Below are positions 25,452 through 37,217 of a stretch of DNA of 64,000 nucleotides, piece after piece. Numbering within the stretch: position 1 is the first letter of the stretch; every line of letters starts with the position of its first letter. Below the pieces are notes generated by a model. The model made no database searches, was not told the DNA's origin, and was given only the letters and a program-made list of their open reading frames with translations. Both the position numbers and the translations under genes were made by a program. Source of the DNA: Palsa-504 sp963753225 (lineage in GTDB: Bacteria > Actinomycetota > Actinomycetes > Streptosporangiales > Streptosporangiaceae). The stretch spans positions 101,948 to 165,947 of the forward strand of contig CAVWBQ010000019.1 of assembly GCA_963753225.1 (NCBI GenBank), written 5' to 3'.

Positions 25452-25706
25452 CTACTCCGGCGCGCCGGCCCGCTCCCGGGCAGTGCCAGCCTGCGCGTAC
25501 AGTTCCCTGACCCGGCCGGCCAGCGCGGTGAGGAAGCCACAGAACCCGGCCGCGGCCAGCGCCGCGCCGACGGTGACGTCCAGCCGGGCCGCGCCAGTCC
25601 ACGGCGCGCCGGCAGGCTGGTAACGCAGTACGAACGGCGCGGCGATCAACCACGCCCCGGCGGCGAAGATGGCCGCGAGCCCGGCCAGCGCGAGCCTGTT
25701 CACCAT
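25452..25706 (-). CDS. small SPW-like membrane protein
   Basis: The 84 residues contain two hydrophobic segments (LALAGLAAIFAAGAWLIAAP; VTVGAALAAAGFCGFLTALA) with WLIAAPFVLRY, reminiscent of SPW-repeat membrane proteins. The ATG overlaps the stop of the upstream gene (ATGGTGA), so the two are translationally coupled. Function unknown. Confidence 0.65.
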   Translation of the reverse strand: MVNRLALAGLAAIFAAGAWLIAAPFVLRYQPAGAPWTGAARLDVTVGAALAAAGFCGFLTALAGRVRELYAQAGTARERAGAPE

Positions 25707-26338
25707 GCTTCCTCCTCACCGCAGCCGACCATCAGCAGTTCGGCGCCCGCCACCATGGACTCCATGGACTCCATGGACTCCATGGCCGCCAGGCCGCCGG
25801 AGCGGGCGTGCGGGACCGCGGGCATGGCTACTCCGTCCGGCAACGGGTGATAGCCGGGCTGAACGTGCGCGGGCTCTCCGGCCGGGTGCGCCCCCTGGGC
25901 AAGCCCGTTCGGCGCCTGACCATTGGCCGGCTCGGCCAGCAGCGGGATGAGCAGCGCCCGCAGCTCGCTCAGCACCTGGCCCGGATCGGGCGTGCGGGCC
26001 GCGGCCTCGCCGTCACGCTCGCGCCGCCGCTGCGCCCGGGCCTCCCGCCGGGCCTGCCGCCGCGAGGCCTGAGCCAGGATCCCGTCGGCATGTAGCCTGC
26101 GCCGCCAGGCCACGACCCAGCAGGCCAGCGTGACGAGCGACACCACGGCGAGCCCGGCGGCGGTAGCCCAGTCGGCCAGCGCGGCCCGGTGAAGCGCCAC
26201 CCCGGGCCGGCTTGCGCTCCGGTAGCCGAACGCCACCGGGGCCAGCGCTAGCCAGCCCGCCGCGCATAGACCCAGCGTGGCGACGCATAGCCCGGACAGG
26301 TAGCGCCCCATGTGCCCGGGGAACCCAACGAACCCCAT
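25700..26338 (-). CDS. membrane protein with basic tail and MES repeats
   Basis: ATG 26336-26338 is preceded by GGAGAG at good spacing. Two helices (LCVATLGLCAAGWLALAPVA; AAGLAVVSLVTLACWVVAWR) resemble those of the following gene, so the two are probably paralogs. A long Arg-rich cytoplasmic region (RRQARREARAQRRRERD) follows, then a Pro/Gly-rich stretch with MESMESMESM from a 9-bp tandem DNA repeat. High GC at third codon positions argues that it is real, although a frame of the upstream gene overlaps its first third. Function unknown. Confidence 0.65.
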   Translation of the reverse strand: MGFVGFPGHMGRYLSGLCVATLGLCAAGWLALAPVAFGYRSASRPGVALHRAALADWATAAGLAVVSLVTLACWVVAWRRRLHADGILAQASRRQARREARAQRRRERDGEAAARTPDPGQVLSELRALLIPLLAEPANGQAPNGLAQGAHPAGEPAHVQPGYHPLPDGVAMPAVPHARSGGLAAMESMESMESMVAGAELLMVGCGEEEAW

Positions 26339-27029
26339 CAATTACTCTCCGCTGTTGAGTGATTACACTAAGTTGCAAGGCGCACCACTCTAACACCTGG
26401 GACCAGCCCGTATCCCGGCCTGACGCGGCCAGCAGGAAGTGCCAGGGATCGTCGCCGTCCCACCCGGCGAGCTCAGGCCACAGCTGCGGCATGCCGCCGC
26501 GCCACGCGGCCTGCACGAGCTCGGGGTCGGCCGGGCGGTAGTCCTTGCCCAGCGACCTGGCCAGGTCCCAGGCGTGCAGGTGCCATTCGGCGCAGGCCGC
26601 GCCCGCTATCGCCCCCACGGAGACGTCGGTCCCCCGGTACCTGTGGTGGGTCAGGTCCCAGGACTGCGGCAGCCGCCGCCCGTAGGACCGCGCCGACTCG
26701 GCGAACGCCATGATCTGCTCAGGTCCCGGCGCGTCCGGCAGCGCGGCGAGCTCGGCGGCGTTCTGCCTGGCCAGCTTGCGGGCGAGCGAATCGGCGGGCG
26801 CGTTGGCCGCCATCAGCCGGGCCAGCCTGCTGGCCGGCGCGTCATCGAGGTACTCGTGATAGTCGTCGGCGACGCAGCGCAGGTGCCCGGCTAGGTCCAC
26901 GGCGCGCCATTCGGCGCACGGCGTCGACGCGAGCCAGGTCACGTCGCTGAACTGAGCGGCCAGCTCGCAGATCACCGTGACCCCGTCGCGGTAGGCGGCC
27001 AAGACCCCCGCGCGGGATACCCGGCTCAT
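26013..27029 (-). CDS. mycothiol-dependent maleylpyruvate isomerase-like protein, natural stop probably lost
   Basis: Residues about 1-215 are of the MDMPI/DinB-like fold (TIGR03083/TIGR03086-type): WLASTPCAEWRAVDLAGHLR with the metal-binding His of the GHL motif, CAEWHLHAWDLARSLGKDY with the second His pair, and PWHFLLAASGR near the usual end. Such proteins use mycothiol in isomerisation or detoxification. After the domain the frame stays open for about 110 Arg/Gly-rich codons that overlap the next gene on the same strand. That extension is not family-like. I read the true end as near 26400. Confidence 0.75.
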   Translation of the reverse strand: MSRVSRAGVLAAYRDGVTVICELAAQFSDVTWLASTPCAEWRAVDLAGHLRCVADDYHEYLDDAPASRLARLMAANAPADSLARKLARQNAAELAALPDAPGPEQIMAFAESARSYGRRLPQSWDLTHHRYRGTDVSVGAIAGAACAEWHLHAWDLARSLGKDYRPADPELVQAAWRGGMPQLWPELAGWDGDDPWHFLLAASGRDTGWSQVLEWCALQLSVITQQRRVIDGVRWVPRAHGALPVRAMRRHAGSMRGGLASAGPGGVRLPERKPARGGASPGRAGRLGYRRRARRGVARHAGLLGRGLAAQATCRRDPGSGLAAAGPAGGPGAAAARA

Positions 27030-27218
27030 CTACGCCTGGGGCGACTGGTACTGCTGCTGCTGCGCTGCACGGTTCCTCCCCTGCCGGCCCACCCGGCAAC
27101 CGGTTCGCGAAGCCCTCCGGGGCAGCCAGCGTGCCAGAGTTGCGGCCCCCGGACAAGCCGTACGCCAGAAGAAAAATCACGTGACAACCTTCCAGCCGTC
27201 CGGTTAACGTCGCAAGTA

Positions 27219-29087
27219 ATGCCCTCTGTTACCCCTTCGCTGGTCACGCACGCCTTCGCCAGGGTACGGCCAGTCGGGGCGCTGTGGCGGCTACGCGGCT
27301 ACCTGAAGCCCTACCGCACGCAGCTGATCGTGATGTTCGCCGCCGCGCTCGGCGCGGTCGCCGCCGAGCTCATCATTCCGCTCCTGACCAGGGCCGTGGT
27401 CGACGGTGCCATCGCGCACAGCGACAAGAGCCTGCTGATCCCGCTGTCCCTGGCGGCGATCGGCCTCGGCGCGTCGATAGGAGTGCTGAACATGATCCGC
27501 CGCTGGATCCAGGCCGGCGCGGTCGCGAATATCGAGAAGTCGATCAGGGACGACCTGTACGCCCATCTGCAGCGGCTGCAGGCGTCCTTCCACGACGACT
27601 GGCAATCGGGCCAGCTCCTGTCGCGGGCGACGACCGACCTGTCGTCGATCCGCAGGTTCGCGGGCTTCGGCCTGATCTTCCTGGTCACCAACATCATGAC
27701 GTTCGTCGCGGTGGTGGCGCTGCTGATCCACCTCAACTGGTGGCTTGGCCTGATCACCGGAGTGGTGTTCGCGCCGGTACTGCCGGTCTGCTTCCGATTC
27801 GAGAAGCGCTACCGGGTCCTGTCCCGCCGGGTCCAGGACCAGCAGGGCGACCTGGCCACCGTGATCGAGGAGGCGGCCACCGGTGTCCGGGTGCTGAAGG
27901 CGCTCGGCCGCGGGCGTCAGGCCTCGGCCAGGCACGACGCCCAGGCCTCGGAGGTCTGCCAGACCCAGGTCGAGAAGGCGGGCCTGCTCGGCTCGTTCTG
28001 GGCTCTGCTCGACCTGATCCCGAACGCCATCATCGGCCTGATCATCGTGCTCGGCGCGATCGCGGTCAGCACTCACTCGCTGACCCTCGGCGGCCTGGTG
28101 GCCTTCATCACGCTCGCGCTGGAGCTCGTCTGGCCGGTCGAGGCCATGGGCTACATCATCGCGTCGGGCCAGGAGGCGGCGACCGCGGCGCAGCGCGTGC
28201 TGGAGATCTTCGACACCGAGCCGGAGATCACCGACAAGGAACCGGGACAGGATGCTCCCGAACGGGCCGGGGTGCGCGCCCTGGCTCCGGGCCGGGGGCC
28301 GCGCCGGGCGGTGCCCGGGCCCCGGGAGCACGCTCCCCGGGCGGGTACTCGCGGCCACCTGGTGTTCGACCACGTCGCCTTCGGCTACCCCGGTGCGGCC
28401 GAGCCGGTGCTCCGCGACATCGTGCTCGACCTGGAGCCCGGCCAGACACTCGTGCTCACCGGGGCGACCGGCTCGGGCAAGTCGACCCTGCTGCAACTCG
28501 TGCCGCGGCTGGCCGACGCGACCTCGGGGTCGGTCCGGCTGGACGGCACGGACGTCCGCGACGTCCCGCTCGAGCGGCTGCGCAAGGCGGTCGGCTGCGC
28601 CTTCGAGGACGCGACGCTGTTCTCCGCCAGCGTCAGGGAGAACGTGACGTTCGGCGCGCCGGAGGCGGACGACGAGGCGGTGGAGGCCGCTCTGACCGCG
28701 GCGCAGGCCAGGTTCGCCTACGACCTGCCATGGGGCCTCGACACCAGGATCGGCGAGCAGGGCATGGCCCTGTCCGGCGGCCAGCGGCAGCGGATCGCGC
28801 TGGCCCGGGCCATCCTGGCCCGGCCGGACGTGCTGATCCTGGACGACCCGCTGTCCGCGCTCGACGTGCACACCGAGGAGCGGGTGACCAGGGCGCTGCA
28901 CGAGATCCTGGCCGGCTCGACCGCGCTGGTAGTGGCGCACCGGCCGTCCACGGTGGCGCTGGCCGACACGGTGGCGCTGCTGTCCGGCGGGGTGATCGCG
29001 GCCAGCGGCAGCCACCGGCAGCTGCTGGCGTCGAACCCGGAGTACGCGGCGCTCATGGACGGGGAAGATCTGGAGGCGAGCGCGTGA
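27219..29087 (+). CDS. ABC exporter half-transporter A (degenerate ATP site)
   Basis: This 622-residue fused permease-ATPase has six helices in residues about 22-320 (LIVMFAAALGAVAAELIIPL; IFLVTNIMTFVAVVALLIHL) and an ATPase domain with Walker A LTGATGSGKSTLLQL, signature LSGGQRQRIALARAI and Walker B VLILDDPLSALD. The position after Walker B Asp is D rather than catalytic E, a hallmark of the non-consensus half in heterodimeric exporters. An Arg/Pro/Gly-rich insert (about 345-385) joins the domains. Its stop overlaps the GTG of the partner gene. Confidence 0.9.
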   Translation: MPSVTPSLVTHAFARVRPVGALWRLRGYLKPYRTQLIVMFAAALGAVAAELIIPLLTRAVVDGAIAHSDKSLLIPLSLAAIGLGASIGVLNMIRRWIQAGAVANIEKSIRDDLYAHLQRLQASFHDDWQSGQLLSRATTDLSSIRRFAGFGLIFLVTNIMTFVAVVALLIHLNWWLGLITGVVFAPVLPVCFRFEKRYRVLSRRVQDQQGDLATVIEEAATGVRVLKALGRGRQASARHDAQASEVCQTQVEKAGLLGSFWALLDLIPNAIIGLIIVLGAIAVSTHSLTLGGLVAFITLALELVWPVEAMGYIIASGQEAATAAQRVLEIFDTEPEITDKEPGQDAPERAGVRALAPGRGPRRAVPGPREHAPRAGTRGHLVFDHVAFGYPGAAEPVLRDIVLDLEPGQTLVLTGATGSGKSTLLQLVPRLADATSGSVRLDGTDVRDVPLERLRKAVGCAFEDATLFSASVRENVTFGAPEADDEAVEAALTAAQARFAYDLPWGLDTRIGEQGMALSGGQRQRIALARAILARPDVLILDDPLSALDVHTEERVTRALHEILAGSTALVVAHRPSTVALADTVALLSGGVIAASGSHRQLLASNPEYAALMDGEDLEASA

Positions 29088-30949
29088 GCGCGGATACGAG
29101 CGCCTGGCGGGGGGTCGCCGCCGAGAAGGCCGATGAGGTCAGCGCCGGGCTGGCCGCGCTGCTGCGGGAGCGGAGCAGGCGGTTGCTCGGCGACCTGCTG
29201 CGCCCGTACCGGCGCGCGGTCATCCTCACGATCTCGCTGATCGTGGTGGAGAGCCTGGCCGCGCTGGCCGGCCCGTGGCTGGTCGGCATCGCCATCGACG
29301 CCGGCCTGCCGCCGCTGCTGCACGGCGGGGACGTGGGGCCGCTGCTCGGCATCGCGGCCGCGTTCGCCGTCGCGGTCGCGGTGCAGGCCGTCACCACCCG
29401 CATGTTCGTCACGATGACCGGGCGGGTCGGCCAGAAGGTGGTGCTCGAGCTTCGCCGCCGCCTGTTCGCGCACTTCCTCCGCCTGGACGTGGCGTTCCAC
29501 GAGGACTACACCTCCGGGCGCGTGATCTCCCGGCAGACCTCCGACGTCGAGGCGATCTCCGACCTGTTCGAGGAGGGGCTCGACTCGCTGATCGCGGCCG
29601 TGCTGACGCTGCTGCTCGTCGGCACCGGGATGCTCCTGCTTGACTGGCAGCTCGGCCTGGTGGTGCTGGCCGGCTTCATCCCGCTGACCTGGCTGACGGT
29701 CTGGTTCCGGCGCGGGTCCGCCCACGCCTACCGTCGCACCAGGGAGACCATCGCGCTGGTCATCGTGCATTTCGTCGAGACGTTCGGCGGGATCAGGGCG
29801 GTACAGGCGTTCCGCAGGGAGAAGCGGAACTCCGAGATCTTCTCCGGCCTGGGCCGGGACTACGCCGACGCGAGCACCCACGCCTCCCGGCTCATCGCCA
29901 TCTACGGCCCGTCCATCTCGCTGGTCGGCAACATCATCACCGGCGTGGTGCTCGGCTACGGCGGGCTGCTCGCGATCGAGGGCAACCTTAAGGTCGGCGT
30001 GCTGGCGACCTTCCTGCTCTACCTGCAGCGCTTCTTCGACCCGCTGCAGGACGTGTCGCAGTTCTACAACATCTTCCAGTCGGCGGCCTCCGGCCTTGAG
30101 AAGATCTCCGGCGTGCTCGAGCAGGACGCCGCGGTGCCCGAACCGGCGGCGCCCGAGCCGCTGCCGCCCCGGGCGGCCCTGGCCGCGGCCCGCCTGTCCC
30201 TATCCCCGGCCCCGGCCGGACGGCAGGTGCGATTCGAGTCGGTGACTTTCGGCTACCGGGACAACCTGGTGCTGCCCGGACTGGACCTGGACATACCGGC
30301 CGGGCAGACGGTCGCCCTGGTCGGCGAGACCGGGGCGGGCAAGACGACGATCGCGCGGCTGCTCGGCCGGTTCTACGATCCCCGTTCCGGCCGGGTCACC
30401 CTGGACGGGGTCGACCTGCGGCAGTTGCCCGACGCGGTGCTCCGGTCCGAGATCATCGTGATCACCCAGGAGAACTTCCTGTTCGAGGGGTCGGTCGCGG
30501 ACAACATCAGGCTCGGCCGACCGGACGCGCCCGCCGCGGAGGTGGAGAAGGCGGCCCGGATGATCGGCGCGCACGACTTCATCGCCGCGCTGCCGGAGGG
30601 CTACGACACCTCGGTCGGCAAACGCGGCGGCCGGCTGTCGGCCGGACAGCGCCAGCTGGTCTCGTTCGCGCGGGCGTTCCTGGCCGCCCCGGCCGTGCTC
30701 GTCCTCGACGAGGCCACGTCGCTGCTCGACATCCCGAGCGAACGGCAGGTACAGGCCGCGCTGCGGACCGTGCTGGCCGGCCGGACCGCGGTCATCATCG
30801 CGCACCGGCTGTCCACGGTCGCGATCGCCGACCGGGTCCTGGTCCTGGACCAAGGGCGGATCACCGAGGACGGGCCGCCCGGCGAGCTGATGTCCGGCGA
30901 CGGCGAGTACGCCGCGCTGCACGCGAGCTGGGCTGCCAGCCTGGCCTAG
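29084..30949 (+). CDS. ABC exporter half-transporter B (consensus ATP site)
   Basis: GTG 29084 overlaps the upstream stop (GTGA). The 621 residues hold six helices (AVILTISLIVVESLAALAGP; LTLLLVGTGMLLLDWQLGLV) and an ATPase with Walker A LVGETGAGKTTIARL, signature LSAGQRQLVSFARAF and Walker B VLVLDEATSLLD. Here the catalytic glutamate is present, so this half carries the active site. It forms a heterodimer with the preceding product and probably exports a lipid, peptide or drug. No substrate gene is adjacent. Confidence 0.9.
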   Translation: MSADTSAWRGVAAEKADEVSAGLAALLRERSRRLLGDLLRPYRRAVILTISLIVVESLAALAGPWLVGIAIDAGLPPLLHGGDVGPLLGIAAAFAVAVAVQAVTTRMFVTMTGRVGQKVVLELRRRLFAHFLRLDVAFHEDYTSGRVISRQTSDVEAISDLFEEGLDSLIAAVLTLLLVGTGMLLLDWQLGLVVLAGFIPLTWLTVWFRRGSAHAYRRTRETIALVIVHFVETFGGIRAVQAFRREKRNSEIFSGLGRDYADASTHASRLIAIYGPSISLVGNIITGVVLGYGGLLAIEGNLKVGVLATFLLYLQRFFDPLQDVSQFYNIFQSAASGLEKISGVLEQDAAVPEPAAPEPLPPRAALAAARLSLSPAPAGRQVRFESVTFGYRDNLVLPGLDLDIPAGQTVALVGETGAGKTTIARLLGRFYDPRSGRVTLDGVDLRQLPDAVLRSEIIVITQENFLFEGSVADNIRLGRPDAPAAEVEKAARMIGAHDFIAALPEGYDTSVGKRGGRLSAGQRQLVSFARAFLAAPAVLVLDEATSLLDIPSERQVQAALRTVLAGRTAVIIAHRLSTVAIADRVLVLDQGRITEDGPPGELMSGDGEYAALHASWAASLA

Positions 30950-31018
30950 GGCTGACGCTCAGGACGCGTCCCGGCCCGGCGTGCGGCCGGGCCGGGAGCC
31001 CGCGTACCCTATCTGGAC

Positions 31019-31420
31019 ATGAGACCTGCGGTCAGGCGGCGGACCAAGCCGAGCAGCGAGGCGGAGCAGCAGTACGAGGCCGACCTGGCGCTTGCCGGGC
31101 ACCGCGCGGAACTTCTCGACGCCGCCCGCGAGGCGGAGAACCGCTTCCGCCAGGCGCAGGCCCGCCGTGCCCCCGACGCGGAGGTACGCCGCCTGGCCGA
31201 GGACCTCGACGCCGCGCTCACCGAGGCGATGCGAGCCGCGTACTCCGCGCAGCGCGCGGAGATCGGCCCCCGCGGCTACGACGACCGGATCTACCGCCGC
31301 AAGGCGAGGGCCACGCCCAGGGTGCACGCCCTCACCGCCGAAGCCGAGCGCCTGCTCACCCTGCGGGAGACGCATCGCCTCAACGGCATCCCGGCCGTCG
31401 CCTACGCCCCGGAGGCCTAG
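31019..31420 (+). CDS. conserved charged helical protein, unknown
   Basis: A 133-residue soluble, highly charged and probably helical protein (SEAEQQYEADLALAGHRAEL; ARAAYSAQRAEIGP-like centre). The C-terminal TPRVHALTAEAERLLTLRET and HRLNGIPAVAY give it a recognisable end. No family is known to me. High third-position GC and the intact length support a real gene. It lies 69 bp after the ABC pair and may be read with them. Confidence 0.6.
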   Translation: MRPAVRRRTKPSSEAEQQYEADLALAGHRAELLDAAREAENRFRQAQARRAPDAEVRRLAEDLDAALTEAMRAAYSAQRAEIGPRGYDDRIYRRKARATPRVHALTAEAERLLTLRETHRLNGIPAVAYAPEA

Positions 31421-31904
31421 CCCCGGTCTGGTCCCGGGCTGGTCTCTGCCTGGCCTGCCCTCCGCCCGATCCCCTCTGCCCCTGCCCTAGCCGGCTCATC
31501 CGGCACTCCACGCGCCCGCCAGCGGTCCGCGCGTAATAAATTCAGAGGTTTTCGCGGTGAACCGGCGGGCAGGCGTCGACGTCTCCACATGTAGGGGCGG
31601 TCATGCTACGGCAGAACACCCAGGGGGGATATGCGAAGCAATCGATTGCTGGAGTTCCGCGTGTCGCTTGCGCCGAACGCCCCGAAGGGGCACAGTTGGT
31701 CTAGGCCAATTATATGCTCAACACGATAGCTAAAAACTAAATGTGACAAGCAGTAGGCATAAAGTGTCAGTAGGTAACTAGCGGAAAGCTACAGTTGGCG
31801 GTCGGGAAAACGATCAGCATGAGCCATGGGAGTCACCGCACGACCTGCGTCACACTGAACATCAACCGAGAATACGCACGATGAAACAGCCAGGAGGCAC
31901 TGAT
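31421..31904. other. intergenic stretch with AT-richer core
   Basis: No convincing gene. The segment 31690-31800 is notably AT-rich and probably contains the promoter of the DUF5999 gene. A 32-codon frame at 31631-31729 has a good ribosome site (AGGGGGGAT before ATG) but no known match. A short GCCCC-gaa-GGGGC hairpin lies inside it. Confidence 0.4.
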
Positions 31905-32147
31905 ATGTGCCCACACACGCCGCCCTGCCCGGCTCCTTCGGCTCCGGATCGCGAAGCGGCGCACACCATTGTCAGCCACCCCGAGCAAGGCTGGAGCCTG
32001 CTCTGCAACGGCGTCGTGATCTTCGAGGACACCGGGGAACTGCTGCCTGACGGCGCGTCCATCGAGCCGCACCGGCCCACCGACCTCGCTGCCTTCGACC
32101 GTCCGATAGGCGTAACCCACGGAGGCGGGCAGGCGCCAGCGGCCTGA
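31905..32147 (+). CDS. DUF5999-family small protein
   Basis: ATG 31905 is selected over 31881 because GGAGG lies upstream of it and the family starts MCPHTPPCPAPSAPDREAAH. The CxHxPxCP motif with His/Cys spacing suggests metal binding. HPEQGWSLLCNGVVIFEDTG and GELLPDG follow. 80 residues. The family is small and cytoplasmic in streptomycetes and relatives, with no known function. Confidence 0.75.
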   Translation: MCPHTPPCPAPSAPDREAAHTIVSHPEQGWSLLCNGVVIFEDTGELLPDGASIEPHRPTDLAAFDRPIGVTHGGGQAPAA

Positions 32148-32235
32148 GCCGCCGCATACGGCATCACGGCTAGCCCGGGATGCCTAGGTCTGACGACTCT
32201 CTCTTAGCCCCTTTTAACCAGGTCACAGCGCAGCC

Positions 32236-32862
32236 CTAAAGCACAGTCGGGAGCCATTCGGCCACCGCGGCGACGATAGCCGCTCGATGCCCCTTCAGTG
32301 CGTGCGTCTCCCCCGGCACCACGACCACCCGGTCCGCGTCCTGAGCACCGGGAATACCGAACGGGTCACGATCTCCGTTCACTACCAGCACCCTGGCTCC
32401 GCCGTCGCGAGCCGCGCGAAGCTCCCCGGCCCGGGAGACCGCCGGTGAACGCCCTGGCGGAGAGAGCGGAAACGCCAGCGCGATCACAGCGCGGGCACCC
32501 ACCGCAGCGGCGGTGCGGCAGGCCACCCGCGCGCCGTTGCTGCGCCCGCCCTGGACCAGAGGGACGCCTGGCGCCAGTTCCCGCAGCGCGGTCACGATCT
32601 CGGCCCAGGCGGCGTCCTGCCGGACCGGCGAACCGGGTGCGCGGGCGCCCCTGACCCGGTATGGCTGGGTGACACGCGCCACCAGCCCGCCCAGCGGCCG
32701 TGCCGCGTCGCGGGCGGCCAGCAGGTCGGGCGCCCCGGCGCTGCCGCCCGCGCCGTGGGTGAGCACGAGCAGGAACCGGGCCGCCGCGCCGTCGCCGTCG
32801 AGTTCGGCCACCGCGGCTCCGCCCTCGGTGTCGATCCGCACGGGCCCATTGTCCCGCAGCAC
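32236..32862 (-). CDS. alpha/beta-hydrolase (KANL3/Tex30-type)
   Basis: The 208 residues begin with a beta-sheet lead and LLVLTHGAGGSAGAPDLLAA (oxyanion region), the nucleophile elbow VPLVQGGRSNGARVACRTA with Ser in GRSNG (about residue 101), LVVNGDRDPFGIPGAQDADR (acid) and GETHALKGH (His). It matches the small alpha/beta family with GxSxG variants close to human KANL3/TEX30. Substrate unknown. It ends the block before uvrA on the same strand, separated by 26 bp from its stop. Confidence 0.8.
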   Translation of the reverse strand: MLRDNGPVRIDTEGGAAVAELDGDGAAARFLLVLTHGAGGSAGAPDLLAARDAARPLGGLVARVTQPYRVRGARAPGSPVRQDAAWAEIVTALRELAPGVPLVQGGRSNGARVACRTAAAVGARAVIALAFPLSPPGRSPAVSRAGELRAARDGGARVLVVNGDRDPFGIPGAQDADRVVVVPGETHALKGHRAAIVAAVAEWLPTVL

Positions 32863-32888
32863 CGCGATGACCAGCGGCAGGGCCCGGG

Positions 32889-35744
<2,856 letters not shown>

Positions 35745-36167
35745 TGCGCCTCTGCTCTCTTAAGGGGCTCGGAAATGGATCTACGGATCGCCTGGCGATG
35801 GTAGCCGGGGGGTCTGACATTTTGAGGACTCCGCGTCCCGGGGGAACACAAGCGCCGCACAATCTATGAGCGCCGGATCGGTCGCTGTTATGCCCGCCCC
35901 CGTTACCTCCCACGATAGCGAACCGGCCAGCCTCCGTCCCGGTCTCTTCTGCCTCGGCCCCGAACCACGTGAACGTGGCGCTCTACCGCAAAGAATCGGT
36001 AGAGCGCCACGTTCATTGAATCGGAGCGCGGTACTGCTTTGGCTGATGGGAATGTTAATGCGTTTGGTACGCGTGGTGACGGGAGTCGAGCGGGGTGAAG
36101 GGCCGGGGTAGCGGGAACGAAGGGCGGTCGCGGGCGGCGGAGACCGGGGCGGGTCGTGAGCCGGGGC
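35745..36167. other. intergenic region upstream of uvrA
   Basis: No gene could be supported. It contains the strong hairpin at 35971-36014 and should hold the uvrA promoter on its left side. No consensus LexA box (CGAACRNRYGTTYG-type) could be read convincingly. Confidence 0.5.
35971..36014 (-). terminator. 18-bp perfect hairpin
   Basis: GAACGTGGCGCTCTACCG (35971-35988) and CGGTAGAGCGCCACGTTC (35997-36014) are exact complements with an 8-base loop. It sits downstream of the ornithine-cyclodeaminase-like gene (stop at 36168), about 150 bp on, and upstream of uvrA; likely a terminator that shields uvrA. No T tract. Confidence 0.6.
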
Positions 36168-37142
36168 CTAGAAGTCGGCGAAGGTGCCGACGTGGAGGCG
36201 GGCGGCCTTCTGGTAGAGGAAGCTAGCCGCGGCCAGGTCCTCGGCGGCCAGGCCGAGCGACTCGAACACGGTGATGTCACCGTCATCGGCGCGCCCGGGG
36301 GCGGTCCCGGTGAGGACCTCGCCGAGTTCGGCCCGGACCGGGTTCATCACGCCTTCACCCTGCGCCAGCAGGAAGTCTCCGGCCTCGTGGCTGACCGACT
36401 CGCGGCTGTCCGCGAAGACGGCCGCCTCGGCCATGATCGCGGTGTCGAGTTCCCTGTCCCCCGGCACGCACGCGCCGACCGCGTTGACGTGCGCGCCCGG
36501 GGCCAGCCATTCGCGGCGCAGCACCGGGACGGACGAGTTGGTGACGGTCACCACGATGTCCGCGCCGTCGACCGCGGCGGGCACCTGGTCGTACGCGGTG
36601 ACCGGCTGGCCGAGCTGGCCGGCCAGCTCGGCGGCCACCTCGCGAGTCCGCGCCAGGTCGCGTCCGGCCAGCCGGATCCCGGTCAGCGTCCGGCCCGCGG
36701 CGATAGCATGCGCGTGCGCCCGGCCCTGCACGCCGATGCCGATGATGGCCAGTTCAGCCGCGCCAGGCCTGGCCAGCAAGTCGGTCGCCACCGCGGAGAC
36801 GGCGGCGGTCCTGATCTCGGTGATGGCGGACGCGTTGATCAGCGCCAGCGGCTCCCCGGTGCGCACATCGGAGAGCAGCACGCCGCCCTGGTGCGCGTCC
36901 TTGCCGACGGCCGAGTTGCCCGGCGTGATGACCAGCGCCTTCAGCGCGTAGCCCGCCTCCGGCGAGTAGGCAGGCATCAGGCCCATGAAGCCGGTCGCTT
37001 CCCGCGGCCGCACGACCGTCCGCAGCGGCTGCTGGATGTGGCCGCGGGCCAGCCCCGCCAGGGCCTCGCGCATGACGTCGGCGCACTCCCGGTATGTCAT
37101 TAGCTCCCGTACGTGCTTGCTGGCCAGGACGAGTATCTTCAC
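36168..37142 (-). CDS. ornithine cyclodeaminase / mu-crystallin family protein
   Basis: A GTG at 37140-37142 gives 324 residues opening VKILVLASKHVRELMTYREC. The NAD-binding Rossmann motif AIIGIGVQGRAHAHAIAAGR and the family motifs QQPLRTVVRPREATGFMGLM, GGVLLSDVRTGEPLALINAS, AITEIRTAAVSAVATDLLA and SHEAGDFLLAQGEGVM are all visible. Members deaminate or cyclise ornithine, reduce cyclic imino acids or dehydrogenate alanine; the substrate is unresolved. It is divergent from the MBL/aminotransferase pair, so it may belong to the same pathway. Confidence 0.9.
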   Translation of the reverse strand: MKILVLASKHVRELMTYRECADVMREALAGLARGHIQQPLRTVVRPREATGFMGLMPAYSPEAGYALKALVITPGNSAVGKDAHQGGVLLSDVRTGEPLALINASAITEIRTAAVSAVATDLLARPGAAELAIIGIGVQGRAHAHAIAAGRTLTGIRLAGRDLARTREVAAELAGQLGQPVTAYDQVPAAVDGADIVVTVTNSSVPVLRREWLAPGAHVNAVGACVPGDRELDTAIMAEAAVFADSRESVSHEAGDFLLAQGEGVMNPVRAELGEVLTGTAPGRADDGDITVFESLGLAAEDLAAASFLYQKAARLHVGTFADF

Positions 37143-37217
37143 GAGGGCCTCCAGCCCGGTCGGCGTGCACCCTGCAGGGGCAGAGCGGCGGCGCTGGCGC
37201 GGATCACCAGCCCCGTT

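Noticed and set aside
27284..29083. An upstream extension of the second ABC protein
   Set aside because: The frame is open but reads Arg/Pro-rich shadow of the first ABC gene. The GTG at 29084 with stop overlap marks the real start.
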